DNA of 64,000 bases from Lophius americanus (GCA_037951165.1 JBBDHG010000133.1:3710501-3774500); one strand, 5' to 3'; positions 1 through 11,854 are shown, counted from the stretch's first letter. Numbers and translations: made by a program. The notes: generated by a model from the letters alone, not told the origin.

Positions 1-1664
1 GAACAAAAATTGCATCATGTGACCACATCAACTTCAGGCAGGTTGTTTGTACCGATGGGAGGCAGCGATTTAGCGTCTCATTGTCCATCTGTGATTCTAT
101 CGCCCAAAACATATTTTAAAACCAAATCCAAACCGGGTCTCTTAAAGTTCAATCAGGGAAGACTATCTCCTTGAACATTTGGGCAACTTTCATCTATCAT
201 ACCACTCCGTCACTATCATCTACCTGCTTCACAGTCTGGTGGGTCAATTAATATCAGCTGTGCTCATCCAAAAACACACACACACCTTCATTACACATCT
301 TCAGCGTTAGCCTGTAATCTTTCTATTGTCTTATCAAATATGATTCTCAAAAGTCATCTAGTTCCTTCATGCTGCTGGTAAAAACCTCTCCATCTCAGCT
401 GCTCCGTCCTCAAGAATCCATCAACTTTATCATTCATCAGTCTCAGCAGAGTCATCAGCCATCACCACCAGTATCCAAGGAGGGGATATACTTTGTTACT
501 GATAATGGCAAATACCCTTTGATCACAATCTTCATCAGAGTCAAAGCGCCAAAGACTTTCTGACGGACTAAATTATCACACATCATCTGTTGTAATAAAC
601 TTTCATTTCTACATTTCCTGTCCCTGATTGAACTAATTTGTCTATATCTCATAGTAAACTATGTCAGACCTTTGATATAAATTAAACATAAAACACAGGT
701 GAAGAGAATGGACCAGCACTGCAGGGTCTCAGATTATAAAAGAAAAACAATGTCTTTTAAGGGGCCATAAGACTGCAGACCTGAGAAGAAGTTCAGACTT
801 GGATGATAATTCTCCGTGGGCCTTTCACTGCGCGTGACCCATCTCTGACACCACCCATGGTAATTTAATTTGCTGTTCATAGACATATTGATTAGCTCAC
901 TTCTCTTTGACCCAGATGAAACCTTAACTAGAGAAACTGTGTTGCTCCATAGCTTACATCTGACAGGGACCATGTAATTCCCAGTTTAATGCTTGTAGTA
1001 TCATCACAAAAAGGAACCGCTTTCCACTACTTGACTTTGGTAACTCAAGGCTAATATAAACTCACTTTTGAGGTTTGTTGATGCTTCTAGCACAGACTGA
1101 GGTCATTAGAAACCGCAGCAGACGAACACCTACGTGTTATATTTAACACACATGGTGTCAGTTTGTCACATGTTCAGCAGGAACCTCGCTGAGGCCCCTT
1201 CCTGGCAGCGTGTGGATAAGTCCATACTGTAAGTAAATGGGGTCTAATTGGCAGTGTGACCCACAGTCTAAGCATTTGCTCGATTACTACTTTCTTCGAT
1301 AAGGAAGTGTTGGAGTGGAGGGAGAGATAACGCGTACAAGTGCTAAACCCGTGACTGATGAACACTGAGGCGGCTGCATTTCTGCGAGTACCCTCTGCAG
1401 GAAGGACACTCATTTACCAGATTGATGGGGCACTTTATTGCCTGCCACCTCTCTTCCTTCTTTCTCACCATCTCCTCATCTCCTCCTTCTCTCTTATACC
1501 CATTTCTCTCTTTATCTCCTCCTCCCTTTCCATCTCTATCGCTCTCCGTTTGTCACACACACCCACAGACGAACTGTAAATTCACACACACTCTCCTCTC
1601 ACTGTCTTCTTCGGGGCCTGTGATTGCCTCGTGGAAGGACAATGAGGCACTCAGCCCACCAGAA
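1..1664. other. Non-coding stretch, no gene recognised
   Basis: I see no exon, RNA gene or recognisable transposon here. The open frames are short and have no familiar protein signature. A pyrimidine-rich tract (CTCTCTTCC-like) runs from about 1,440 to 1,545 and leads towards the CA repeat that follows. It is probably intergenic or deep-intron DNA. Confidence 0.6.
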
Positions 1665-1672
1665 GACACACA

Positions 1673-1706
<34 letters not shown>
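1665..1706. repeat. (CA)n microsatellite
   Basis: About 21 AC dinucleotides with a single interruption (CATACA at 1,677-1,682). This is a typical fish dinucleotide microsatellite. Confidence 0.95.
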
Positions 1707-1710
<4 letters not shown>

Positions 1711-1739
1711 CACAGATTGAACTCCTAAACTTAATTTGA

Positions 1740-2130
1740 AGTGAAATGATAGGAAAACCCACTAGTGGGTTAGATTTTAACTATTGCAGTAAACTGTGAC
1801 ACATACAAGATTGATCCCCTCGAGACGATGGACATGCACTGACATTTTGACTAAATTGGACCAACGGTTAGGAAGTTATCTTAAAAAAAAGCATTTTTCG
1901 TAAAAAAAACAAAAAAAAAAACGCCCTAGTGGATAAAATATGAACTACTAGAGAAAACCTTTATATACACATGATGGAGCTCCTTGAGATGATTCATATG
2001 CACCAAATTTATACAAAATCAGATCAAAGATTGAGAAATGATGGCCTGGACACCCCTCGGAGAGAACCCCCCCCCCCTTAGTTTTGGAAATCCCTGCCTT
2101 TTCCAGAATCCATACAGCTCTTCCTCACAC
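1740..2130 (-). mobile_element. R1 family repeat copy (minus orientation)
   Basis: This copy shares the R1 modules in reverse. A ACTAGTGGG-type motif is followed by the reversed 'accaacggttaggaagtta' module, a second ACGCCCTAGTGG motif, the reversed 'gcatatgaatc' module and the 'cagctcttcctcacact' end of the head module. Two internal units are visible. A run of nine to ten C interrupts it near 2,070. R1 is defined in the findings; its class is not known to me. Confidence 0.7.
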
Positions 2131-2959
2131 TAAGGTCATTATTAAATTATTTGGCATTTTTACGATGTTGATTAATGTTCTATTCATCACATGACCGCCT
2201 TTAGAAGTTAAGTTTCTCTAGCATGGCTAAACAGCATGTCAGAAAAGTTTTGTGAATTATATCCGTTTCATTCCCTAAATGGAGCATTAATAAAAGTGCA
2301 ACCGGCGGCGCATCAATTTAAAGTGTCGGAAGCATGTAAATGCTTCCGTTGTCTTTTGCAGATCGTTCCTCATAATGTTGTGGCTTATTTTCCTAATCTG
2401 CCTGTGTTTTGTGTTATTGCGAGTGTTTTAGGTTACAGTGCGTCCGTCCCTGTTGACCACCGTAAATGATGATAAAAGTGTGAAAATGTGCAGTGGCAAG
2501 GCTGCGAACGAATCCCGATGACCAAAACAGATGTTCTGTCTGTGAGGGTTTATTTCTCCAGCATGATTTATGCAGCGAGACGGAGCTCAGGAGTGATCTA
2601 CATGGCAAATCAAATCAGTGATCTGCTGGAAAACTGCTGCCTCATGCATAAATAAAGGCCACCCTCATAACTCCCCTGTGTGCCCTACACACCTGATCTT
2701 ACACACACGGCATGCCACACGCAAACATTAAAACCCTTGTCTATGCAACTTACACTCACGTGATAACTTATTCATATGGTAGTAGCAGACTGTGAATCGC
2801 TGGTGACATATGGTTCTTATTCCCTGAGCAGAAGTGAAGAGGAGACGATCGCTGCACAGAAGTGACAGTCAATGCCACCGAGATCGTTGCCCCCTTTTCT
2901 ATTAATCAACAACCAATCAATCAAAATTTAGCTCATATGAATCAACACAAGGAAAATGG
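2131..2959. other. Non-coding stretch with a small perfect hairpin
   Basis: No gene or known repeat is recognised. A perfect 9-base inverted repeat with a 4-base loop lies at 2,327-2,348 (arm CGGAAGCAT). A 77-codon open frame at 2,236-2,469 resembles nothing known to me. Confidence 0.5.
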
Positions 2960-3130
2960 AGAAAGAGAAGTAATTAACTGTACTTATCTTCATTATTGAC
3001 TCTCAATGGGATCTGATCTTAGATCATATTGCTGACTGCTGAGGGGAGATTTCTAGAACAATGCAGGGGACTGGAGGCTATTGGGGATATAAGCTTTGTT
3101 GTGGACGAAAGCATAGGCCTAGTTTTACTT
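2960..3130 (+). mobile_element. R1 family tail fragment
   Basis: It contains the R1 tail module: 'atgggatctgatcttaga', 'catattgctgac', then 'caatgcaggggactgg' and 'ggggatataagctttg'. The intervening part of the tail is deleted relative to longer copies such as 57,390-58,145. Confidence 0.65.
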
Positions 3131-3288
3131 TGAAGGGCAATCTGAAATAACAATCATAACACCAAGCTTGTCTTTGAGAGTTTTATTAAAAGGGCTTTGC
3201 AAGTCAAGGAAGCAGAAAGTGAAATGTGTCCCTGGGATGAGTTTTAAAGTGACCCTGAGAAGTTCTGTCTCTGTGGAGGTGAGCAAGT

Positions 3289-3290
<2 letters not shown>

Positions 3291-3324
<34 letters not shown>

Positions 3325-3382
3325 AATGTGTGTGTGTGTGTGTGTGTGTGCGTGTGTGTGTGTGTGTGTGCGTGTGTGTGTG
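3291..3382. repeat. (TG)n compound microsatellite
   Basis: About 90 bases of TG repeats, broken by CAATG at about 3,324 and by two CG steps. It sits about 80 bases before the RTE LINE remnant. Confidence 0.95.
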
Positions 3383-3454
3383 AATCTGTAATGTTAAGAC
3401 AAAGACTCCATTTATAGTTTAGAAAAAAAGGAGTTATAGGATAGGTGGGAACCT

Positions 3455-4240
3455 CGTCACTAAGACAAGTCGGTGTACATTTAGTGCCGGTCCCGAGCCC
3501 GGATAACAACGACCACCACTGGCATTGTTAACCAGCAATAACACGTATTAACGAGCATTGCTGACATCATTGCCAGCGGAAACTTTGCTAGTGTTGGTCA
3601 AATAAAAAAAAAATGGAGGGGGAAGATTTGTCATGAAAGAGCGAGATATGAGGAAAAGCATCGGGCAGGGGTGAGAGCAGGAACTTTAAACGTTGGCCCA
3701 ATGACAGGAAAAGGTAGAGAGTTGACCGAAATGATGGAGAGAAGGAAAAAAGATATAGTGTGTGTCCAAACGACCAGGTGGAAAGGCAGCAAAGCTAGAA
3801 GCATTGGAGGAGGGTACAAACTGTTCTATCATGGATTATGTCCCACAAGTTGGAAGACAAAGAACATTTCTGGAGTGAGTTGGATGAAGTTATTGGAGCG
3901 TATTCCTTGCAGTGAGAGACTAGGGGTGGGAGCTGTTCAATGGACATGTTGGAGAAGGGAATAGAGGACATGAGGAGTTGATGGAAAGTATGGTTTGAAG
4001 GACAGGAACCTGGAAGGACAGATGGTGGTAGATTTTGCGAAAAGAATAGGTTATGTGGGCAGGGAGGAGTGGGTTGAGAACAGTGTCAGGAGATATCTGT
4101 GTCAGAACAGTAGCAGCAAGAGTGAAGGGAAAGGTTTAGCAGGTGGTAGTATCACCAGCCCTTCTGTGTGGCTTGTATACCGCAGCTCTGACCATAAGAC
4201 AGGACAGGAGCAAGAGCGGGAGGTGGCAGAGTTGAAGATC
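3455..4240 (+). mobile_element. RTE-type LINE, internally deleted (5' UTR, endonuclease, short ORF2 C-terminus)
   Basis: This is a non-LTR retrotransposon remnant of the RTE type that is very common in fish. The untranslated lead includes 'ccggtcccgagcccggat' and 'aacgaccaccactggcatt'. The start of the apurinic endonuclease follows in frame from 3,671: residues reading TLNVGPMTGKGRELTEMMER, then DIVCVQTTRWKGSKARSIGG and KLFYHG are the conserved N-terminal endonuclease block (the VQ.TRWKG motif holds the catalytic Glu position, here replaced by Thr). After about 3,865 the frame breaks, the reverse transcriptase core is missing, and scraps of the polymerase C-terminus appear (VVDFAKRIGY; later 'gcaagagcgggaggtggcag'). 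The element is dead: frames are broken, the reverse transcriptase is deleted, and the endonuclease Glu is lost. Confidence 0.85.
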
Positions 4241-4870
4241 ATAAACTTTTTTATAAAAAAAAACCTACTCCCTTTCTCTCTAATTAACTACAATGCCTTA
4301 CTGGGGTAGTCACTCTGGTTGGAAAACACAATGCAGGATTTGTTTTGTTCTGTCCGTTTGGTATCAAAAGAAGCATGAGGCAGCAAATCCTAGTGTTTCT
4401 TGCCGTTGTTGTTTTCACTGCTTTTTTTTAACAAGGCCTTGGTGATTAAGTGAATCACCTGACACGCAGCTAGTTCTAAATTACAGCTCCTTCTCTGCCG
4501 GTGAATGTTGCCTGAATTGTACGTCGATGGATGCGGTTCCTCCAGAGGGACAATTAATAGTGCGGTGATCATCATCGATTTCCCCTAGGTAATCATCATT
4601 TGTCACATTTTAGACATCTGAGGGTTTAATGCAGCATCACAAATAGCTTTCTGATTAATAGGAACAATGCTCCAAGGAGGTAGCGACACAGAGGCGGTTG
4701 TCACAAGATCTGCGGCACTGCTGCTCTGCCAAGAGCACCCCTCCTCGTGAAATGTTGAAATATGCAGCTGCATGATTAGAATTACTACTCTTAGATTTCA
4801 GAATGGAGACAGAAATATGTGCAAAACACTGCAGACCTGAATAGAAGGACATCAGACTCATACCAGGGAC
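4241..4870. other. Non-coding stretch
   Basis: No gene or repeat is recognised between the RTE remnant and the giant AT/AC microsatellite. Confidence 0.5.
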
Positions 4871-4874
4871 CGGG

Positions 4875-5038
4875 TATATATATACATACACATACCCATA
4901 TACACACATATATATTTACACATATATACACATATTTATGTATATATACATATATACACATACATATATATAAGTACATATATACGTATGTGTGTATATA
5001 CATGTATATATATATATATGTAAGTATGTATGTGTATG

Positions 5039-5096
<58 letters not shown>

Positions 5097-5129
5097 CACA
5101 TACACACATATATATATATATATATATAC

Positions 5130-5193
<64 letters not shown>

Positions 5194-5389
5194 GTATATA
5201 TATATATATATATACATACACATACCCATATACACACATATATATTTACACATATATACACATATTTATGTATATATACATATATACACATACATATATA
5301 TAAGTACATATATACGTATGTGTGTATATACATATATATATATATATACATATATACATATATACATATATACATATACATATATATAC

Positions 5390-5448
<59 letters not shown>

Positions 5449-5474
5449 CATAAACACACACATACATATATAAA
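4875..5474. repeat. Giant (TA)n/(CA)n/(ATAC)n satellite-like tract with a 330-base duplication
   Basis: About 600 bases consist almost only of TA, CA and GTA/TAC steps. Within it the non-simple block 4,875-5,003 recurs without a mismatch at 5,205-5,333, an offset of exactly 330 bases, so one segment was duplicated in tandem. The many long open frames here, rich in Tyr, Ile, His and Thr, are products of the repeat and not genes. Confidence 0.95.
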
Positions 5475-6130
5475 AACTAAAACTAAAAGCTATCTTAATA
5501 TATTCAATGAAAATGTTGGTGCTACTTTATGGGGCATTATAAGGGCCAAAACGATGGCCCTTAAATTGCTGATAATTTAGTTGTTATTAGGCTTACACAA
5601 TATAAACCATTAATTAATTAATTAATTAATTCTCAGAAACAAGTTATAAAACAGCTTTCAACAATCGATGCAAATGTATTATTTGGTATTATTGATGTAC
5701 TACAGCACTTTAGTTTTATAATATTGGGTATTTTATTACTATACTTTAACCAGTGATTGGATTATGACTAAAGTTATTATGGTTTGTAGCATCCGTACTG
5801 GTAAGAAATAACTCTAATTTCTATCTAACGAATGATAATGAAATCAGTAGCAAACCTCAAGTAACCTCAATGCAGAAAAAGCCCAAACCTTTCTCTGAAC
5901 CTACTCTTGAACAGGCATTGTTATTTGTCATTTCTTGTTCCTCTCCACTATAAAACATCAAAGGAACAAGGAACAACAGCAGCACAGGTTTAGGAAAAAT
6001 GCATACAGATTTCTCCATTCATGTCTGGGTTATTGCCAGCCTATAAAACTACCTGAGATAACTGAGATGTTCCCCCCCAAGAAAAAAACATGAAAGGCAT
6101 CAACAATAATGGACACTACTACAAATAACA
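5475..6130. other. Non-coding stretch with one copy of a two-copy repeat (R4)
   Basis: It holds a (TAAT)n run at 5,611-5,630. The segment at about 5,875-6,035 is homologous to 16,805-16,975: both carry 'gaacctactcttgaa'-like, 'aaggaacaacag'-like and 'ggtttaggaaaaat' motifs followed by 'tttctccattcatgtctg'. It is AT-rich, with no coding sequence. Confidence 0.55.
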
Positions 6131-6462
6131 ACATTCATTCATTCATTATCAACCGCTTATTCTGTTCAGGGTCGCGGGGGGTGGGACATCGAGCAAGAGG
6201 CAGGGTACACATTGGATGAGTCGGCAGTTCCTCACAGGGCCAACAACCAACCACTCACACGGGAAATTGTGGTCCCAACAGTTCACCTATATTCATGTGG
6301 GAGGAATCTGTGGGAGGTAGCTGGATTTCCCGGAGAGAACCCACGCAGAAACATGGAGAACAAGCAAACTCTGCACAGAAAGGCCGGCAGAGATGGGTTC
6401 GTACCAGGTACCTTCTTGCTTTGAGGCAGCAGCGCTAACCACTGCGCCATCGTGTCGCCCGC
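6131..6462 (-). mobile_element. tRNA-derived SINE, near full length
   Basis: Read on the minus strand, the head has an RNA polymerase III A box (TGGCGCAGTGG, 6,449 to 6,439) and a B-box-like GGTACGAACCC (6,405 to 6,395) at tRNA spacing. The body follows, with the familiar fish motifs 'gtgggttctctccggg' and 'cctcccacagattcctcc'. The 3' tail is (GAAT)n, seen as ATTC repeats at the left end. Flanks share TAACAACA (6,126-6,133 and 6,466-6,473), a plausible target-site duplication. It has no protein and would depend on a LINE for movement. Confidence 0.8.
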
Positions 6463-7734
6463 AATTAACAACAATAATGTTTTATTATTTTTAAAAGCCG
6501 CAAAACATGTAACTTTACAAGAAAAAAAACTCTTTATTTATAGGATATACACAAACCTACCTAATCTTTTTCACTGCCAGGCGGACAAAGGCACAAACAA
6601 AAAACATAACCTCCTCCCTTGGCAGAGGTAATAAATAATTCATAAATCCTTTATAACGCCTTATTGTAAAGCGATACCAAAATTCTACAAAAAGTCATCA
6701 GCATTGCTAAGAGGGATGAAGTTAACAAAGAGGTTGTTTTGCAGAGTTGGGCTGTATTGTTACCTATCAGTCACCTGACTAATCGAACTTTATAGATGGG
6801 ATAATTGAAAACAGACTCTGGCAAATGCATGCTGTTCTGGAGCACAGTAGTTTCATTCTTAATGAATATGTGATAACATTAAAGTTCAAGAAAGTGTTGA
6901 CCTAATTCCAACTGCTCTCACAGTAAATCATTCAAAAGGCCGGGTGCTGTATGCCGCTCCGCTTATAAAGACTTTGAGGAGAACTCAAAGATTCCTCAGC
7001 AGCTTCAGGGGTCAGGACCCTGGACAGCTCACTCAACCTCGACCTCTCCGCAAATCAGCTCAGGGAAAGCCGTCTGTCAGCGTGGCGAAATTGGTGTTTA
7101 GAATGAAATAAGTAGGGATGTGTAGCCCTCTGTGAGGCTTAAACCTCGGCTTATACACAGCTAAATCTTAAAACCACGTCATTTCCAGCTGTATCTAATT
7201 TGTTGATTTGGATTGACGGGTCAAAGGTCACACCATTTTGTCTCTTCATCATACTTAGGATGACACTAAGATGCAGAGATAGCAGCCTTTGCTTTAATCT
7301 CCCTGGAATGAATTTAATCAGAATTAAGGCTTGCATAAGTGTCAGTGCTTTACTGCAATCCTAGATTTCAACTGTGGTCAGTCGAGGCAGCGTGGGGCAA
7401 AAAGATGTAGATTCTACAGTCAGCATGTATAGATTTGCCCAAAGGGAAAGGAAGTGCATTATTCCCACTTAAAAGTCCATTATCTAATCATGTAAATTCA
7501 CAGAGAAAAAAACGTATTTTGCACTTATTGATTTAGCGTAATTAAATAATGGATCCTTGAGGGAGCAGAGCACATCATCTGGACTCACAAAACACTCATT
7601 CAGCTTTATCTACAATGGAGGTTCCGGATGTAAAATGATGTTCAGTGCTGTGAAAAGGTTTTGGACCTCATCCTTATTTCCTTTATGCTTCTGTACATCT
7701 CTTACTAGAATCTGTTGAATATAATAAAAAAAAC
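6463..7734. other. Non-coding stretch
   Basis: No gene is recognised. A short motif at about 6,607-6,635 ('cctcccttggcagaggtaat') matches one end of the palindrome-ended R2 element and is a fragment of it. The rest, including 6,950-7,080, looks like single-copy DNA. Confidence 0.5.
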
Positions 7735-8070
7735 TAGGCCTACGCTGTCGTCCCAGCAGCAAGGGTATATCCCTGAAAAGCCCAAAATCCCCTGCGTCGA
7801 TTGAACTCTTAAATATACTGAGATTCCTTAGTGACTCAATATGTAGATAATTACAGTAAACTGATTTTTTTGTATTTTTCTGAGCTCAGTAATAAAACAA
7901 ATGGACTTATGGTTGTAATGTTATGGAGGAGAAACTGTTTTTCAACAAAGAGCTCTGCCTAGTTAGTAAAATATAAACTATACGAGGGAAATAGTAATAT
8001 ATATACACAATATAGATCTCCTTGTGCAGATTCATATTAGCCACTTTGGACATAAACGTTATTAGAAACA
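7735..8070 (-). mobile_element. R1 family repeat copy (minus orientation)
   Basis: It begins with the reversed R1 end ('agcaagggtatatccctg', 'cccaaaatcccctg', 'gattgaactctt') and continues through the 'gactcaat', 'ctgagctcagtaataaaa' and 'gcctagttagtaaaatat' modules to 'ctccttgtgcagattcatat'. It is a truncated copy with a single internal unit. Confidence 0.7.
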
Positions 8071-9719
8071 AACAACAATAGAAGAAACACAGAGAGAAAA
8101 AGAACACAGGTAAAAGGAACAGAAGAAGCTTATATCTTTATACACAATCATAGTCGGTAGAAGAAATTGAATTTGGTTATTTGATCCATTTCATGGAACT
8201 TTTCCTCCTCTAAAGGGTCATGAGGAGGCTGGAGCATATAACATCTGACATCGGACAAGATGCAAGGTAACGGCTCCATGTTTTAGACGCAATATTTACA
8301 TTTTCAGTTAGATATTGAAGAGATACTTCAGTCTTTAGACATGATTTTAAAGAACAATAGAAGACCTGTATATCCTCGTACGCACGTTTATTTTTCTTCC
8401 GTCTTAAATGTGTACAAGGATATACACTGTAAATGTATTTCAAATACAGAACCAAAAAAAAAGGCGCTAACCTGACATTTCATGTCCGGCTGCGACAAAC
8501 AGATGTAAAAAAATGGAATGTGATATCGGCTGGTCTCATTCTAAATCCTTACACTTTAACAAAAGCGTCCTTTTGAACATTGTTTTGATGTGTCTGAAAG
8601 CTGAACGAGGGCATTTCTCCAAACTGGAAACAACAACGTTACACACACTCTAACAGTTTACTTTGAAAGCTATTCATGGCCTGCATAAATTCAAGGGATT
8701 CAACACAAACGCATTAAAACCCAGGAGACCTTCTGTCATTGTATTTGTATGAATAGTCCCCCAAGGTTTTCCACCAAACCATGTCATTTTTCATTCTTTC
8801 ATGTCGGAGGCTTTCTCTCTGGCAGATGGCTGAATCAATGACTTTCGGGCGGAGAGAGGAATGGTTTAAGGAAAATTAGGCGGGCAAAGAAGCGCGAGGC
8901 TGGCAGGTAGAGAGAAACGGAGTTTGTGTGAGAGATGCAGAGGGTCTAGATTGAAAATAGCATTCTGGCAAAGAAGGCTTGGCTCCGACCCAATATCGCT
9001 TGGCTATTTCTCTGACAGTTCAATTTGATCCTAAAGCGGGGCAAAAACCTTGCCCTCAAATTTCTTTGAATAAATCAGGCAAATAAAGTTGAATCAGATT
9101 GGCTCAGAAAACAACCTTTGTAGGAGGTATGGAGAACGTTGATGTCGCAAGTTCATCCACAAGCCGAAAGCAACAGGACCAAACAAACAAACAGCATTTC
9201 ATTGTCATTCGTTGAGGTATCTGAGTTGTTCTGAGCAGAGGTAGTAACTGATGTGAATCGACAAAGGCAGGATGGTAAGGACTCAAATACAGCTGCTAGC
9301 AATTAGCAGCTGGGAGAAGAAGGAATGTGAACCTCAAAGGTGAGAACAAGATCAACCGCCATGTAACGTGGAAGGTAAATTATTGTTTTATGCAATTTTA
9401 CGCCATCGTTTAGAAAACATTGTTTTACGTACATGGTGACGTCGGAACTGCAATGTAATACTTCAAAATGACAAACTGTCGCATCGCGGTTCTGTTCTGT
9501 ATAGTTCAGTTCAAACAATCTAAAAAATGTACCATGGAGACAATACTTAGTTCGTACGCAATCTCTGCATAAAACAGGCGAATGATGTTTCTATTGAGTT
9601 CATTCTTCGTCGTTTGGGGATAATTTATTGAACGTTTACTTTGAAACATTATTCTGTTGTACTTTTGAAGCCTTATTTTGAAGGTCCATTTTATCGTGTT
9701 GTTACCATTGCCTTCCACT
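8071..9719. other. Non-coding stretch, no repeat recognised
   Basis: No exon with a familiar protein signature is seen on either strand. It reads as single-copy DNA apart from short A and T runs. Confidence 0.5.
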
Positions 9720-10275
9720 TCCTGTCATGGTTTCTTTGATGTGTTTTCACCCTTTTATGACCTCTGTTTGTTTTTGTGTTTTATTTCTTAATTTGTCCTG
9801 TGTAGATGTAGTCCGTCTGTTTTTAATCGTTCTCCTTCTCCCTCTCAGTGTCTGACTCTACCACGTTCCTTTTATTCTCCTTCTGTCTGATTGCCCATCA
9901 TGTTCACCTGTGTCTCTCCCCTCCAGCTGAGTCTCCTTGTCTCGGTACCTCAGTGTATTCAGACTTTTTTTCCTTCTGTGCCAGTTTGTCGTTTATATTC
10001 GTCACTCGTTCCTTTCACGCTCATAATATTTTCCTTGTGATTTTTCTGGATTTGGACTTTGGATTGAACTTTGGATTTTGGATTTTGGACTCTTGACTCG
10101 TTATTTGCGCTTTTTATTATTTGGATGGTTCGTAATGGTCGGACTATTCAAATGGTTTTTGACCCCTTCCTGTAATTAGACTGTGTTTAGGATTTTGGAA
10201 TATTAAAATATTAAATGACCATACTGCACCTTGCTTTGCCTCCACCTGGTGTCTGAACTTGGGTCCACACTCAAG
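9720..10275 (+). mobile_element. R3 interspersed repeat (CACCTGTGTCTC type), plus copy
   Basis: It carries the ordered landmarks of a common fish non-coding repeat: 'acttcctgtcatggttt', then 'gttcacctgtgtctc', then 'ctcagtgtattcagac', 'ttggactttggatt' and the end 'ctggtgtctgaacttgggtcc'. Related copies lie at 23,390-23,720 (minus) and 27,900-28,450 (plus). It has no coding capacity. The class is uncertain; it could be a solo-LTR-like or non-autonomous element. Confidence 0.65.
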
Positions 10276-10549
10276 ATCTGCAAATTCCTAACCACCAGGG
10301 CAGGACTGAACCGAAGACGAGTGTGCAACGACCACTGAGAGAACAGGACTGTTCTGATTGGAAAAGGGGTCAAAGGTCATTGGGTAGAACGCAGAGGAGG
10401 ACCAGAGAAAGATGAAGGTCACACACATCTGAAGGCTCAGATGACTGTTAATAAACCAAACTGGCATCACTGTGGATGGATACTTTGTTAACTGATAATT
10501 GAGCTTTTTATTTTTATTAAAAATGACTCATTGCCCAAAATGACTGTCG
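10276..10549. other. Short non-coding stretch
   Basis: Nothing is recognised between the R3 and R2 repeats. Confidence 0.4.
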
Positions 10550-10975
10550 TTCAAAGAGCTCAAACCTCTGCCGAGGCACAACATTTCCCTCGGTAGACGT
10601 TACAGTCATCAGCATTAATTAGATGGCTTTATTTATCACAACCAGCCATTTTTCTGTTTTGTTCAGTAAAAATAAGATATAATTAGTCATTGGTAGTCAT
10701 TGGTAATGTTTAAATTCTTCTTTGGATACAGTTACAAGACGGCGATTGGGGAGGTGACGACGTGGGTTATATATTTTATTTAGGTTTACTTTAAATGCTG
10801 CGACACATTTAACATCCCCAAAATGAAATAATCTCGAGGATAACAAAAACCTACCTCTGAGTACATTTTCATGCAAATCCATCCTGTAGTTTCTCCTAAA
10901 TCTTGAACACAAACAAACGTACAGATGTGAAAATGAAGGTAACAACCCGCCAACATCAATGCAATGCAACATGCA
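10550..10975 (-). mobile_element. R2 interspersed repeat (palindrome-ended fish element), minus copy
   Basis: On the minus strand it reads 'gtttgtttgtgttcaag', 'ggatttgcatgaaaatgt', 'ctcagaggtaggtt', 'cattttggggatgtt', and ends 'gcctcggcagaggtttga'. The same order is seen at 14,394-14,925, which identifies both as one family. It is non-coding and non-autonomous. Confidence 0.7.
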
Positions 10976-11571
10976 ATGACGGTCGATTTTAAGACTGGAC
11001 CCGGTGAGGAACTGTTTAAAAAAAAATGTTCCAAAAATGTTCCAACTGACTCATTCTCTGCGAGAATTATAATCCCAGTAATTACTTCAGGTCACAAATT
11101 TACAGTGAAGGCGAGGCAAGTTGTCCTGACTCGTCTCTCAGTCCTCTCCAGCACAATGTCTTCTCACTTCTCCGGTTTCACATGAATTATTCATGGCGGC
11201 AGAGATAAGGAATTATGTAAAAGAAGGAGCACATAAATCTCTGGTTATGAATAGTTAATCAGAGCATCCTAGGGGGAGGGTGGTTATAAAGCCAGGAAGT
11301 GTGCAGTTGCGACGACTGCTCAAAGTTACTTTTTGACACTGTGACTCGCTGTATGTGTGGCTCATGTTGTGGACATCTGAGTTGGTGAAGGGAGAAATCC
11401 CTCTGCTTCTTATTCCACATTTACCATTTGGTTTGTAAAAAATGTGTGGCGATAGAATTCAAAGTCATGCATGAATCAAACCCACCCTACTTGATTTTTT
11501 AACACTTGTAAGCTTTTCACTCCACAAGGAGCCCAAACTATCTGCCTGTGCAGCTTCGGTTCATACACCAA
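10976..11571. other. Non-coding stretch
   Basis: No gene is recognised. The 11,150-11,300 part looks single-copy. It leads into the GC-rich minisatellite. Confidence 0.45.
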
Positions 11572-11690
11572 GACGGCGGCTGCGCACAGACGCCGGCTGC
11601 GCACCGACGCCGGCTGCGCACCGACGCCGGCTGCGCACCGACGCCGGCTGCGCACCGACGCCGGCTGCGCACCGACGCCGGCTGCACACC
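11572..11690. repeat. CpG-dense 17-base minisatellite, seven units
   Basis: There are exactly seven tandem units of GACGCCGGCTGCGCACC (119 bases). The five central units are identical; the first and last carry single-base changes. It is far richer in GC and CpG than its surroundings. Because 17 is not a multiple of three, reading through gives a 17-residue peptide repeat in an 84-codon frame, which I take as incidental. Confidence 0.95.
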
Positions 11691-11854
11691 GACCTCTCTC
11701 ATCCTATCGGCTCCTGGAAAAAATCTCTTTGCAGAAATTGGATGGATTACTTTGACCGGGTGTGAAACGGGTTACTGGAGCAAAGAAAGTGACAAAATGT
11801 GACAAATCTCACCGAGCCCCTCTTCTTCCAAGTCCTCTGTCTCCATTCCCATGT

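Noticed and set aside
4791..5580. Several long open frames (up to 253 codons) on both strands
   Set aside because: They consist almost wholly of Tyr, Ile, His, Thr and Cys from TA/CA/GTA repeats and are a by-product of the microsatellite.
11548..11802. 84-codon frame with a 17-residue Arg/Ala-rich repeat
   Set aside because: It is a read-through of the 17-base minisatellite; nothing outside the repeat suggests coding.
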